Part shown: positions 1 through 7,053 of the stretch, piece by piece
Layout of the letters: every line of letters begins with the position of its first letter
How positions within the stretch are numbered: position 1 is the stretch's first letter
NCBI GenBank assembly: GCA_045592125.1
Contig: JAZNUE010000047.1
Location: 1 to 15,247, forward strand
Source of the DNA: HGM04593 sp045592125
Lineage (GTDB): Bacteria; Bacteroidota; Bacteroidia; Bacteroidales; Bacteroidaceae
Length of the DNA: 15,247 nucleotides
Direction: 5' to 3'
Notes under the pieces: generated by a model
The model's database searches: none
Told to the model about the DNA's origin: nothing
What the model saw: only the letters and a program-made list of their open reading frames with translations
Made by a program: the position numbers and the translations under genes

Positions 1-42
1 GAAGGCTCAGTAGCAAAAAGGTGTGGGTTGACAAAATATTTG

Positions 43-225
43 CGGTTGTAATGAAAAAGAGATCCATTGATAATGCTGTCTTGCCGTAACCCACGCGGCA
101 CAAACTTTGTCTGTGCTTCGCGTGACCATTTACTGCCAGCATTATCTATACCTGCGGCATTCGTCGCTACGCTCTGTCGGGATGAACAATTGCGCAATAA
201 CAAGCAGAGGTAATCTCTTTAACCG
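43..225. repeat. Nested inverted-repeat structure
   Basis: Four sets of complementary arms nest inside one another. CGGTT at 43-47 matches AACCG at 221-225. AAAGAGAT at 56-63 matches ATCTCTTT at 213-220. GATAATGCTG at 69-78 matches CAGCATTATC at 137-146. Inside that last pair sits a hairpin at 92-124 with an 11-bp stem (CACGCG plus GCACA), a TT bulge and a 9-base loop. The palindrome ATTGCGCAAT lies at 189-198. Nesting of this depth suggests a folded RNA or a mobile-element remnant. No known RNA family is claimed. Confidence 0.5.
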
Positions 226-243
226 GCACCGTTAAATTCCACA

Positions 244-367
244 GCTTGAACCTGTTTGATTTTTGGAAAAAGTGCGAGGCCTGTTTGACCGCTAGTTACA
301 CGGTTGCTTGCAAGCGGGTAACTGAGGGAGTCCCGCAGCGCCCAAAAATCAAACAGAAAGTTCAAGC
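244..367. repeat. 23-bp imperfect inverted repeat with internal hairpins
   Basis: GCTTGAAC at 244-251 and CTGTTTGATTTTTGG at 252-266 are complementary to GTTCAAGC at 360-367 and CCAAAAATCAAACAG at 342-356. That makes 23 paired bases with one AAA bulge at 357-359. Inside are AGTTAC (294-299) against GTAACT (318-323) and the palindrome GCTTGCAAGC (306-315). The arm GTTCAAG can also pair with CTTGAAC at 406-412, so two folds compete. This could be a small non-autonomous mobile element (MITE-like) or a structured RNA. Confidence 0.5.
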
Positions 368-372
368 GGCAA

Positions 373-395
373 GACCTCTTTGACTGAAAGAGGTC
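373..395. repeat. Hairpin with a third displaced arm
   Basis: GACCTCTTT (373-381) and AAAGAGGTC (387-395) form a perfect 9-bp stem with loop GACTG. A second copy of AAAGAGGTC lies at 416-424 and could replace the first arm. The hairpin sits inside the outer pair GTTCAAG (360-366) and CTTGAAC (406-412). Confidence 0.45.
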
Positions 396-605
396 GCTTG
401 CGACTCTTGAACAAAAAAGAGGTCGACTGGAATTTCCGTGTGCCGGGACCTTTTGCGTACTTTTCAGTCATGAAAAGTACGTGATAGAACGACAACAAGA
501 AGAATAAACGACAACAGATTAAGGGTAAAACATACCAAGGAATAACAGTTTTATTTAGTTGAGTTATTTCGTCCACACGAAATTTCTACTGAGCCCTTAA
601 ATGAC

Positions 606-655
606 AATACAGCAAAAGCAGCCTCCAATACATTGGAGGCTGCTTTTGCTGTATT
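606..655 (-). terminator. Perfect 24-bp hairpin ending the rsh-lipoprotein transcript
   Basis: Bases 606-629 are the exact reverse complement of 632-655, with only AC between them. The hairpin starts 9 bases past the lipoprotein stop codon on the minus strand. No long U tract follows, so termination is inferred from position and from stem length and perfection. The symmetry would let it act in both directions. Confidence 0.7.
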
Positions 656-663
656 CAAAATTA

Positions 664-1902
664 TCACTCTCTAATTTCAGGAATGTTTGTATAATCTCCG
701 CGGATAATCTGGAAGTCGGGATGGACACCTGTAAATGCATTGTTTGCGATTTCTGTATCTTCAGGAACGTATGCTATCTTGAGGTTAGGACAGTTCTCAA
801 CGCCCCAAGCCTCAATCTTCTTAGTACCGGGAGCAACAATAAGAACCTCCACGCTATCGTGCCTATATATAATATTCTTGTACATGGTTTCCATTGGCAT
901 AAGCTCTACACACTTCATAGCGCCGGGAATATATGCCAGCTGGAAGTCGCTGCCGTCCTTGCGGTAGACAACACCAAGATAGCTCGCAAAGGTTGTATTC
1001 TCCGGGGCAACCTCAATGTACTCCACATTAGCAGCGTTATACGAAAGACCCATATATGCATCACCAAGACTCTTTATATTCTTGCCTATATTAATCTGCT
1101 TGATGTTTGCGGGGAGTGGTATTGTGGGGCTGAATGATGTAATCTGATAGCCCATTGCACTGAAAGGAACTATAAATATATCGTCACTGCTTTCTACTGC
1201 GCAAACATTCAGGTGGTACTCGTTATAGTTAATCCACACGCCATTTTCCTTAGACAAAGCTACGTCAAATGAAGATGGAAGCAAGTGTGAATAGCTTGAT
1301 GTTGCAGCAAGAATCCATGAACCGTTATTTGTTGGGTCGCTCACATACCATTTGCCGTCGCAATATACATAGTTCCATGCGTGACCGCCAATAGGGTCTA
1401 GAATTCCATTACATACAAACGCAGGGATATCGATGCTGTGGAGCATGATGAACAGCAGATTAGCATAGCCCTGGCATATACCTTTCTTGTTCTTGAACAC
1501 TGCATACGGGTTGTTGTCGGTATATTCATATTTTATATTCTGCACCACCCAATTGAAACATTTTGTATATTTATCTTTTTGGGTTGTGCAACCTGCAACA
1601 AGTTCCTTTGTGAATGCCTGAATCTCATCATATTGCTCCTGTGTGATTTCTGCACGGCCGAGAGTATCGGTCATCTCGGCAATATAATCTGCAGGGACTT
1701 TACTCATAATATGACGTGCCTGTAGATAAGGTGCACCGCTCAGGGCCTTGGCACCGTCATCCTCGGCAAACTGCACACGAGTCACTTCGCTGCCAGCCGG
1801 TTGCCCTGCTGCTGGAGCGTCAAAAACAAGTTCATTCTCGCTGCACGCGGCAAAAGAGAGCGCTGCAGCAACAAATGGCAACAGTAAAAGTTTCTTCTTC
1901 AT
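664..1902 (-). CDS. Surface-type lipoprotein with transglutaminase-like domain and BspA-type repeats
   Basis: This 412-residue protein begins with a lipoprotein signal: KKK, a hydrophobic stretch, then FAA-C with the lipid cysteine at residue 20. The next residues (SENE) are acidic, like the lipoprotein export signal that sends Bacteroidota lipoproteins to the outer face of the outer membrane. A transglutaminase/protease-like fold covers about residues 85-195 with the full Cys-His-Asp triad: C143 in GICQGYA, H174 in GGHAWNYV, D189 in VSDPTN. From about residue 265 the sequence resembles BspA-type leucine-rich repeats (IKQINIGKNIKSLG, VEYIEVAP). Activity as a peptidase or crosslinking enzyme is inferred from the triad; the substrate is unknown. 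The gene lies 45 bases behind the rsh gene and probably shares its transcript. Confidence 0.88.
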   Translation of the reverse strand: MKKKLLLLPFVAAALSFAACSENELVFDAPAAGQPAGSEVTRVQFAEDDGAKALSGAPYLQARHIMSKVPADYIAEMTDTLGRAEITQEQYDEIQAFTKELVAGCTTQKDKYTKCFNWVVQNIKYEYTDNNPYAVFKNKKGICQGYANLLFIMLHSIDIPAFVCNGILDPIGGHAWNYVYCDGKWYVSDPTNNGSWILAATSSYSHLLPSSFDVALSKENGVWINYNEYHLNVCAVESSDDIFIVPFSAMGYQITSFSPTIPLPANIKQINIGKNIKSLGDAYMGLSYNAANVEYIEVAPENTTFASYLGVVYRKDGSDFQLAYIPGAMKCVELMPMETMYKNIIYRHDSVEVLIVAPGTKKIEAWGVENCPNLKIAYVPEDTEIANNAFTGVHPDFQIIRGDYTNIPEIRE

Positions 1903-1947
1903 AATCGTTTACGTTTTAGATATATTTTCTTTTTTATTAAACAATGA

Positions 1948-3816
1948 TTATTCAATGCTTTGCTGTACTTCGTCGACACCGTCAATCCGGGAGATGTGAC
2001 TGAGCACCTCCTGCAGCTCGCCCGACGAATGGACACGGAACTCAAGAGTGCAGCAGACTATCTCATCGTCGGTCTTTGAAGATATGTTTGTAAGAGAGAG
2101 CTGGAGCCTGTTTGTTATACAGTCTACCAAGTCAACGAGCAAGTGATAGCGGTCGACTGCCACAATATCCACCCTTACTGGGTAGAGAAACTCCTTGTCC
2201 TCCTCAAAATTCACTGCCACAATGTCGTCCCCGCGCTGCGAGGCCAGGCGTATTGCAGCCTTGCAGTCGCGGCGGTGTATGGTGATTGTGCCGTCGGGTT
2301 CCCTGAAGCCTATTACCTCATCGCCGGGCAAGGGACGGCACTGCCCGCAACGCACAAAGTCAATCTTGCGCTGCTTGTTAAGGAAACTGTTTATATGCGA
2401 CTTTGCCTTGAATGTCGATACGTGCCCAAGCCAATCGCTCTTGGGTGTCACCGCTTCGTTGCTTCCTATTTTCACCACATCGCCACGCTCGAGCTCGGTC
2501 TTTACGGATTTCAGTTGGCCGTTAATACGGGCATACTGCGCATGCAGTCCCAGCTCGCTGTGAATCTCGAATGCAAAGTCAAGCGCTGTGGCGCCTTTGG
2601 GCAGGATAATGCCCTTGCCATCGGGGGTATATGCAATAATGTCATCGTTGTAGAATGACGAGGTGACGCCATCCATGTACTCAACCTCCTTGCCGCGGGT
2701 AGCAATTTCCTGAAGCACGTGCTTGAACTTCTCGAGCCAGTTGGTTATGTTAGTCTCCGTGCTCTCGGCAATACAGCCGAACTGCGACTTGCGTATCATG
2801 CGCTCCGATGATATATGGACTTCCACCCATGTCCCTTGCGGAGTGAGGAGAGTCACATGATAGCTCTGGTAGCCGTTCTCCTTGGGAGAGTCAATGAAGT
2901 TTGCCACGCTGCCAGGCTTTTCCTTGAAACGGTCGGTGAGGATAGAGTATATCTTGAGGCTCATATCCTTTTCGGAGTAGTCGTGCGTGTTGGGATAGAT
3001 AATACGTATATAGTACTTGTCATCAACATGGTTGAAATCGCAGCCGCGGGCATGCATCTTGCGCCACGCGCTGTACGGGCCACGGGAATAGATTTCGGTG
3101 CGGGCCATGAGGATGTCATTATTCTCGAGCAGGCGCTCAATCTCGAACATGAATGACTTCAGGTCCTGCTCGCGCTCCTTGAGTTCCTTGGCCAGTTCAC
3201 TGTCTATCATAGCGTAGTCACGCGGGCAGCGGTAACGGAAGGAGAGGTTCTCCATTTCGCGCTTGATGTAGTAGAGACCAAGACGGTGGGCAAGAGGAGC
3301 ATAGAAGTAGTCGGTCTCGCCGGCAATCTTCATCTGCTTGTCGGGGCGCATGCTGCTCAGCGTGCGCATGTTGTGCAGACGGTCGGAGAGCTTAATTAGC
3401 AGCGCACGGATATCATAGTGCAGCGAGTTGAGCATCTGCTTATAGTTGTCAATCTGGCTCGATGACGCCGCCGCGCTCTTTTTCTTCTTCTTGGTCACCA
3501 CATCTACAAGGAACGCCACGTCATCGCCAAAGCGTTCAGCAATGTCCTCAACTGTATGAGGAGTGTCCTCAACCACATCGTGCAGGAACGCCGCTATAAT
3601 GGGGTTAGCGCCAAGGCGCAGTTCCTCGGCAACAATCTTGGCCACTGCCACAGGGTGCATTATATAAGGCTCGCCCGACTTGCGGCGCTGCTCCATGTGA
3701 GCCTCGCGCGCCAGAAGATAGGCATCGTTTATTCTCGTAATATCCTCGGCCGGCAGACGCCGTGCAAGACGCCCCAGCAGCTGCTCTACCTCAAGGTCAA
3801 TCTTCTTGTATTCCAT
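1948..3816 (-). CDS. rsh: RelA/SpoT homologue (RSH); hydrolase intact, synthetase atypical
   Basis: A (p)ppGpp-metabolising protein of 622 residues. The N-terminal HD hydrolase keeps its metal and catalytic motifs: H54, H79-D80, E83-D84 and D145-RLHNM. The synthetase domain (about 230-355) keeps D265/D266, YQS (316-318) and E332, but the usual GRPKHIYS nucleotide-binding loop reads SRGPYS, and the EVQIRT...MH..AE.G.AAH stretch reads EVHISS...MI..SQFGCIAE. A TGS domain (391-452), a zinc-finger-like region (C490, C493, H514, C518) and a C-terminal ACT domain (about 548-622) follow. Typical members have about 730-760 residues; here most of the helical region between TGS and the zinc finger is missing. 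I chose the ATG at 3816 because the upstream extension is a hydrophobic leader unlike the family and would include the promoter. Mainly ppGpp hydrolysis is inferred. Confidence 0.9.
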   Translation of the reverse strand: MEYKKIDLEVEQLLGRLARRLPAEDITRINDAYLLAREAHMEQRRKSGEPYIMHPVAVAKIVAEELRLGANPIIAAFLHDVVEDTPHTVEDIAERFGDDVAFLVDVVTKKKKKSAAASSSQIDNYKQMLNSLHYDIRALLIKLSDRLHNMRTLSSMRPDKQMKIAGETDYFYAPLAHRLGLYYIKREMENLSFRYRCPRDYAMIDSELAKELKEREQDLKSFMFEIERLLENNDILMARTEIYSRGPYSAWRKMHARGCDFNHVDDKYYIRIIYPNTHDYSEKDMSLKIYSILTDRFKEKPGSVANFIDSPKENGYQSYHVTLLTPQGTWVEVHISSERMIRKSQFGCIAESTETNITNWLEKFKHVLQEIATRGKEVEYMDGVTSSFYNDDIIAYTPDGKGIILPKGATALDFAFEIHSELGLHAQYARINGQLKSVKTELERGDVVKIGSNEAVTPKSDWLGHVSTFKAKSHINSFLNKQRKIDFVRCGQCRPLPGDEVIGFREPDGTITIHRRDCKAAIRLASQRGDDIVAVNFEEDKEFLYPVRVDIVAVDRYHLLVDLVDCITNRLQLSLTNISSKTDDEIVCCTLEFRVHSSGELQEVLSHISRIDGVDEVQQSIE

Positions 3817-3828
3817 AGTTCTTCTCTG

Positions 3829-3859
3829 CAATATTAGCCCAAGTTGCAATCTCTCACAA
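3829..3859 (-). promoter_or_regulatory. Promoter of rsh-lipoprotein unit
   Basis: Read on the minus strand, TTG (3859-3857), 20 bases, then TAATATTG (3836-3829) match the Bacteroidota pattern TTG-N20-TAnnTTTG with one mismatch. The expected start of transcription lies only a few bases before the ATG at 3816, so the leader would be very short. Confidence 0.5.
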
Positions 3860-3991
3860 TTTGCAAAAATGACAAAAATAAATGAGATAATCAACATGGC
3901 GGCAATTAATTTTATGCACATTATATGCAAAAACCGCAAAAAATCCACGAAAAGAGGCAAAGCGAAATTTTTAGAGCAAATTCAGCGGAAT

Positions 3992-4004
3992 ATTCTTCAA
4001 GAAT
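3992..4004. promoter_or_regulatory. Dyad over the pheS upstream promoter element
   Basis: ATTCTT-C-AAGAAT is a 6-bp inverted repeat centred on the position expected for the -33 element of the pheS promoter. It could be a regulator binding site. It is short and AT-rich, so chance is a real alternative. Confidence 0.25.
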
Positions 4005-4018
4005 TCGGTACAATTGGC

Positions 4019-4026
4019 TAACTTTG
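4019..4026 (+). promoter_or_regulatory. pheS promoter -7 box
   Basis: TAACTTTG matches the Bacteroidota consensus TAnnTTTG exactly. The -33 position 20 bases upstream reads TTC (3996-3998), two of three bases. Transcription would begin near 4033, giving a leader of about 50 bases. Confidence 0.6.
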
Positions 4027-4085
4027 CAAAGTTTGTGCATACCAGCATGCACATATACCGGAAACAGGAAAAACATAATACAGAT

Positions 4086-5105
4086 ATGATAGCACAGATT
4101 AGCCTGCTGCTTGAGGAAATCAAGGGCACAACAGCAACCAACGCCGAGGAACTGGAGGCATTGCGCCTCAAGTACCTTAGCAAGAAAGGTATCATCAACG
4201 GCCTCATGGCACAGTTCCGCGAGGTCCCGGCCGAGCAGAAACGCGAGGTTGGCGTAAAAATCAACGAGCTCAAGAACGCCGCCCAGGAGCACTTCAACAC
4301 CCTTAAGGAGCAGATTGAGAACAAGGAGGAAGAGCAATGCGAGATTGACCTTACACGCCCCGCCTACCCCACTGTCCTTGGCACCCGCCATCCGCTCTCT
4401 ATTGTAAGGAATGAGATTGTGGACATATTCGCCCGCCTGGGTTTCTCCATTGCCAACGGAGTTGAGGTTGAGGACGACTGGCATGTGTTCTCGTCAATGA
4501 ACTTCGCCGAAGACCACCCCGCACGCGACATGCAGGACACGTTCTTCATTGAGGCGCACCCCGACATCATACTTCGCACACACACCAGCAGCGTGCAGAG
4601 TCGCGTGATGGAAGGCTCTCAGCCGCCAATACGCATTATCGCCCCTGGACGCGTATACCGCAACGAGGCAATAAGCTACCGCGCACACTGCTTCTTCCAC
4701 CAGCTGGAGGGTCTCTACATAGACAAGAACGTATCGTTCACCGACCTGAAGCAGGTGCTGCTGCTCTTTGCGCAGGAGATGTTCGGCAAGGACACAAAGA
4801 TACGCCTCCGCCCCTCTTACTTCCCCTTCACCGAGCCTAGCGCCGAGATGGACATAAGCTGCAACATATGCGGCGGCAAGGGCTGTCCATTCTGCAAGAA
4901 CACTGGCTGGGTAGAGATTCTGGGCTGCGGAATGGTAGACCCCAACGTGCTTGAGCTGTGCGGAATCGACAGCAAGGAGTATTCGGGCTACGCGTTCGGC
5001 ATGGGCATAGAACGCATAACCAACCTCAAGTACCAGGTAAAGGACCTGCGCCTCTTCAGCGAGAACGACGTAAGATTCCTCAGGATGTTCGAGAGCGCAA
5101 ACTAA
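4086..5105 (+). CDS. pheS: Phenylalanine-tRNA ligase alpha subunit
   Basis: The catalytic alpha subunit of the alpha2-beta2 enzyme that charges tRNA-Phe in the cytoplasm; 339 residues, normal for the family. The N-terminal coiled coil (about 1-85) precedes the class II catalytic core. Motif 2 includes GRVYRNEAISYRAHCFFHQLEG (187-209, quoted in part by its ends) and motif 3 is GYAFGMGIER (301-310), where A303 corresponds to the alanine (A294 in E. coli) lining the phenylalanine pocket. The core carries a CxxC-x4-CxxC cluster (C259, C262, C267, C270) that I recall in B. subtilis PheS but not in E. coli. I chose the ATG at 4086 because residue 1 then fits the family, whereas the open frame from 4014 overlaps the promoter. 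pheT is not adjacent, which is common in this phylum. Confidence 0.97.
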   Translation: MIAQISLLLEEIKGTTATNAEELEALRLKYLSKKGIINGLMAQFREVPAEQKREVGVKINELKNAAQEHFNTLKEQIENKEEEQCEIDLTRPAYPTVLGTRHPLSIVRNEIVDIFARLGFSIANGVEVEDDWHVFSSMNFAEDHPARDMQDTFFIEAHPDIILRTHTSSVQSRVMEGSQPPIRIIAPGRVYRNEAISYRAHCFFHQLEGLYIDKNVSFTDLKQVLLLFAQEMFGKDTKIRLRPSYFPFTEPSAEMDISCNICGGKGCPFCKNTGWVEILGCGMVDPNVLELCGIDSKEYSGYAFGMGIERITNLKYQVKDLRLFSENDVRFLRMFESAN

Positions 5106-5130
5106 AGCATGTATTGATAGCACATAGCAT

Positions 5131-5160
5131 AAAGGGGAACCGCCTGGGCGGTTCCCCTTT
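5131..5160 (+). terminator. Terminator after pheS
   Basis: Bases 5131-5144 (AAAGGGGAACCGCC) are perfectly complementary to 5147-5160 with TG between. The 14-bp GC-rich stem begins 25 bases after the pheS stop. The right arm ends in CCCCTTT, but no long T tract follows. Confidence 0.75.
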
Positions 5161-5237
5161 ATGCATGATTGCAGCACATCAGCAACAGCCTATGACGGCC
5201 TATGATGAGCCAGCAACAAATTACGCGCGCCGAAAAA

Positions 5238-5268
5238 TTGCTTATTCGGTATATTTTTATTTCTTTTG
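5238..5268 (+). promoter_or_regulatory. Probable promoter of the rfbA unit
   Basis: TTG (5238-5240), exactly 20 bases, then TTCTTTTG (5261-5268), which matches TAnnTTTG except for its second base. It lies between the pheS terminator and rfbA and predicts a leader of about 40 bases. Confidence 0.45.
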
Positions 5269-5315
5269 CAGATAATAGCCGCATAAAGGAAATAAAATGG
5301 CAGAAATACTATAAC

Positions 5316-6218
5316 ATGAAAGGAATTGTTCTTGCAGGTGGTTCAGGCACCCGCCTCTACCCAATAACAAAAGGAGTGAGCAAGCAGTTGCTCCCAATCT
5401 ATGACAAGCCAATGATATACTATCCCATCTCGGTGCTCATGCAGGCCGGCATTAGGGATATACTCATCATATCCACCCCGCAGGACCTTCCTGGATTCAG
5501 GCGCCTGCTTGGCGACGGCAGCGACTACGGGGTGAGGTTCGAATATGCCGAGCAGCCATCGCCCGACGGCCTTGCACAGGCATTCATCATCGGCGAGGAG
5601 TTCATAGGCAACGACAGCGTATGCCTGGTACTTGGCGACAACATCTTCCACGGCAGCGGGTTCTCCGCTATGCTCAAGGAGGCTGTACGCGCGGCCGAAG
5701 AGGATGCTAAGGCAACAGTGTTCGGCTATTGGGTAGACGACCCCGAGCGCTACGGCGTAGCCGAGTTCGACAAGGACGGCAACTGCCTGTCAATTGAGGA
5801 AAAGCCGCAGTTCCCTAAGTCGAACTATGCTGTCGTAGGGCTCTACTTCTACCCCAACAAGGTTGTAGAGGTAGCGAAGGGCATAAGGCCCTCGGCACGC
5901 GGCGAGCTTGAGATAACCACAGTGAACCAGCAGTTCCTCTCCGATGGGGAGCTGAAGGTGCAGACCCTAAAGAGAGGGTTCGCCTGGCTCGACACCGGCA
6001 CGCACGACTCGCTTGCCGAGGCCTCAATCTTTGTCGAGGTCATCGAGAAGCGCCAGGGACTCAAGGTTGCATGCCTTGAAGGCATTGCATACCGAAAGGG
6101 ATGGATAACAGCAGACAAATTGCGCGAGATTGCGCAGCCCATGATAAAGAACCAGTACGGCAAGTACCTTATGAAGGTTATTGACGAGGCCGGGCGCTTC
6201 GGGGCAATTATGGACTGA
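5316..6218 (+). CDS. rfbA: Glucose-1-phosphate thymidylyltransferase
   Basis: RmlA joins dTTP and glucose-1-phosphate to give dTDP-glucose, the first step to dTDP-L-rhamnose. The 300-residue length is normal. Visible motifs are the nucleotide-binding loop LAGGSGTRL (6-14), SKQLLPIYDKPM (22-33), the metal-binding VLGDN (105-109) with D108, EEKP (161-164) and WLDTGTHDSL (224-233). I chose the ATG at 5316 because the protein then begins MKGIVLAGG as in the family; the in-frame upstream extension from 5202 would run through the promoter. A 263-base spacer separates it from rfbC. Confidence 0.97.
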   Translation: MKGIVLAGGSGTRLYPITKGVSKQLLPIYDKPMIYYPISVLMQAGIRDILIISTPQDLPGFRRLLGDGSDYGVRFEYAEQPSPDGLAQAFIIGEEFIGNDSVCLVLGDNIFHGSGFSAMLKEAVRAAEEDAKATVFGYWVDDPERYGVAEFDKDGNCLSIEEKPQFPKSNYAVVGLYFYPNKVVEVAKGIRPSARGELEITTVNQQFLSDGELKVQTLKRGFAWLDTGTHDSLAEASIFVEVIEKRQGLKVACLEGIAYRKGWITADKLREIAQPMIKNQYGKYLMKVIDEAGRFGAIMD

Positions 6219-6238
6219 CGGGTAAAAGAACAGAAAAA

Positions 6239-6407
6239 GTTGCGAGTAAGTGAGTGTAATGCAAACTTGTTTGTAATTACACAACGAACAGAAGCAACTT
6301 CGCAAAAGGCAATGTTGCGAGTAAGTGAGTGTAATGCAAGCTTGTTTGTAATTACACAACGAACAGAAGCAACTTCGCCAAAGGCCAAAGGCAAAGTTGC
6401 GAGTAAG
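6239..6407 (+). repeat. 75-base direct repeat, two copies plus a third partial copy
   Basis: Copy 1 (6239-6313) and copy 2 (from 6314) are nearly identical over 75 bases. They differ mainly at one base in the TGCAA(A/G)CTTG part and near the end. A third partial copy, GTTGCGAGTAAG, begins at 6396. Each full copy contains the perfect palindrome TGTAATTACA, flanked by GTT and CAAC, and a GAAGCAACTTC palindrome-like core. The repeat fills most of the rfbA-rfbC spacer. Repeated operators, a dispersed intergenic repeat or replication slippage would all fit. Confidence 0.85.
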
Positions 6408-6481
6408 CAAGCGCAGAGGAAAAGTCTAGTAAATAAAAACTCTCCCTCTAAGTTAGGGGGAATCCCGCAGAGAACAGAGAA

Positions 6482-7051
6482 ATGGAAGTAATAGAGACAG
6501 GAATAGAAGGTGTTGTAATCATTGAGCCACGTATCTTCAATGACGAGAGAGGGTATTTCTACGAGTCGTTCTCGCAGCGCGAGTTCGAGGAAAAGGTGTG
6601 CAGGACTGTATTTGTGCAGGACAACCAGTCAAAGTCGTCATACGGCGTTGTGCGAGGCCTGCATTTCCAGAAGCCCCCGCACTGCCAGAGCAAGCTTGTG
6701 CGCTGCATAAAGGGCGCTGTGCTCGACGTGGCCGTAGACATACGTAAGGGCTCGCCCACATTCGGCAAGTATGTTGCTGTAGAGCTCACCGAGGATAATC
6801 ACCGCCAGTTCTTCATCCCGCGCGGGTTCGCGCACGGATTTGCAGTGCTCAGCGACGAGGCAGTGTTCCAGTACAAGTGCGATAGTTTCTACTGCAAGGA
6901 GAGCGAAGGCGCAATAGCATGGAACGACCCCGGAATTGGCATTGACTGGAGAATTCCTGCCGACAAGGTAATCCTTTCCGAGAAGGACAGGCTTAGCAAG
7001 GACATCGCCACGGCTGAGTACCTTTTCGATTATAACAAAAAACTATATTGA
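6482..7051 (+). CDS. rfbC: dTDP-4-dehydrorhamnose 3,5-epimerase
   Basis: RmlC is a cupin-fold epimerase that inverts C3 and C5 of dTDP-4-keto-6-deoxyglucose. All 189 residues fit the family. The catalytic histidine H61 lies in VRGLHFQ, followed by KLVRC (71-75), DVAVD (82-86), the IPRGFAHGF segment (112-120) and Y131 in FQYKC, which corresponds to the catalytic tyrosine. The stop codon lies 2 bases before the rfbD start, so the two are translated from one message. Whether transcription reads in from rfbA across the repeat spacer cannot be seen. Confidence 0.97.
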   Translation: MEVIETGIEGVVIIEPRIFNDERGYFYESFSQREFEEKVCRTVFVQDNQSKSSYGVVRGLHFQKPPHCQSKLVRCIKGAVLDVAVDIRKGSPTFGKYVAVELTEDNHRQFFIPRGFAHGFAVLSDEAVFQYKCDSFYCKESEGAIAWNDPGIGIDWRIPADKVILSEKDRLSKDIATAEYLFDYNKKLY

Positions 7052-7053
7052 CA

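Larger units (their letters stand above)
1..605. other. Gene-free stretch rich in inverted repeats
   Basis: I see no convincing protein gene, tRNA or rRNA here. The stretch is packed with complementary arms: a nested set between 43 and 225, a second set between 244 and 424, a hairpin at 466-491 (11-bp stem, loop GTCA), and one at 566-583 (ATTTCGT, loop CCAC, ACGAAAT). It lies downstream of the minus-strand lipoprotein gene. It could be a patchwork of dispersed intergenic repeats, a structured RNA, or the leader of a minus-strand gene beyond the left edge. The sequence alone does not decide between these. Confidence 0.6.

Noticed and set aside
43..225. tRNA or a known riboswitch
   Set aside because: No cloverleaf, CCA end or conserved riboswitch core could be found; only generic nested pairing is supported.
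349..576. A 75-codon minus-strand frame with a hydrophobic middle part
   Set aside because: It runs through several perfect hairpins (373-395, 466-491, 566-583), which constrain the sequence as structure, and shows no recognisable domain or plausible translation start context.
4494..5177. A 227-codon minus-strand frame opposite pheS
   Set aside because: It is antisense to a conserved essential gene, crosses the pheS terminator and has no family features.
6239..6407. CRISPR array
   Set aside because: There are only two full copies of a 75-base unit with no distinct spacers between them and no cas genes nearby.
6240..6491. An 83-codon plus-strand frame in the rfbA-rfbC spacer
   Set aside because: Most of its apparent protein is the translation of the 75-base tandem repeat, and it overlaps the rfbC start. 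It looks like an open frame by chance.
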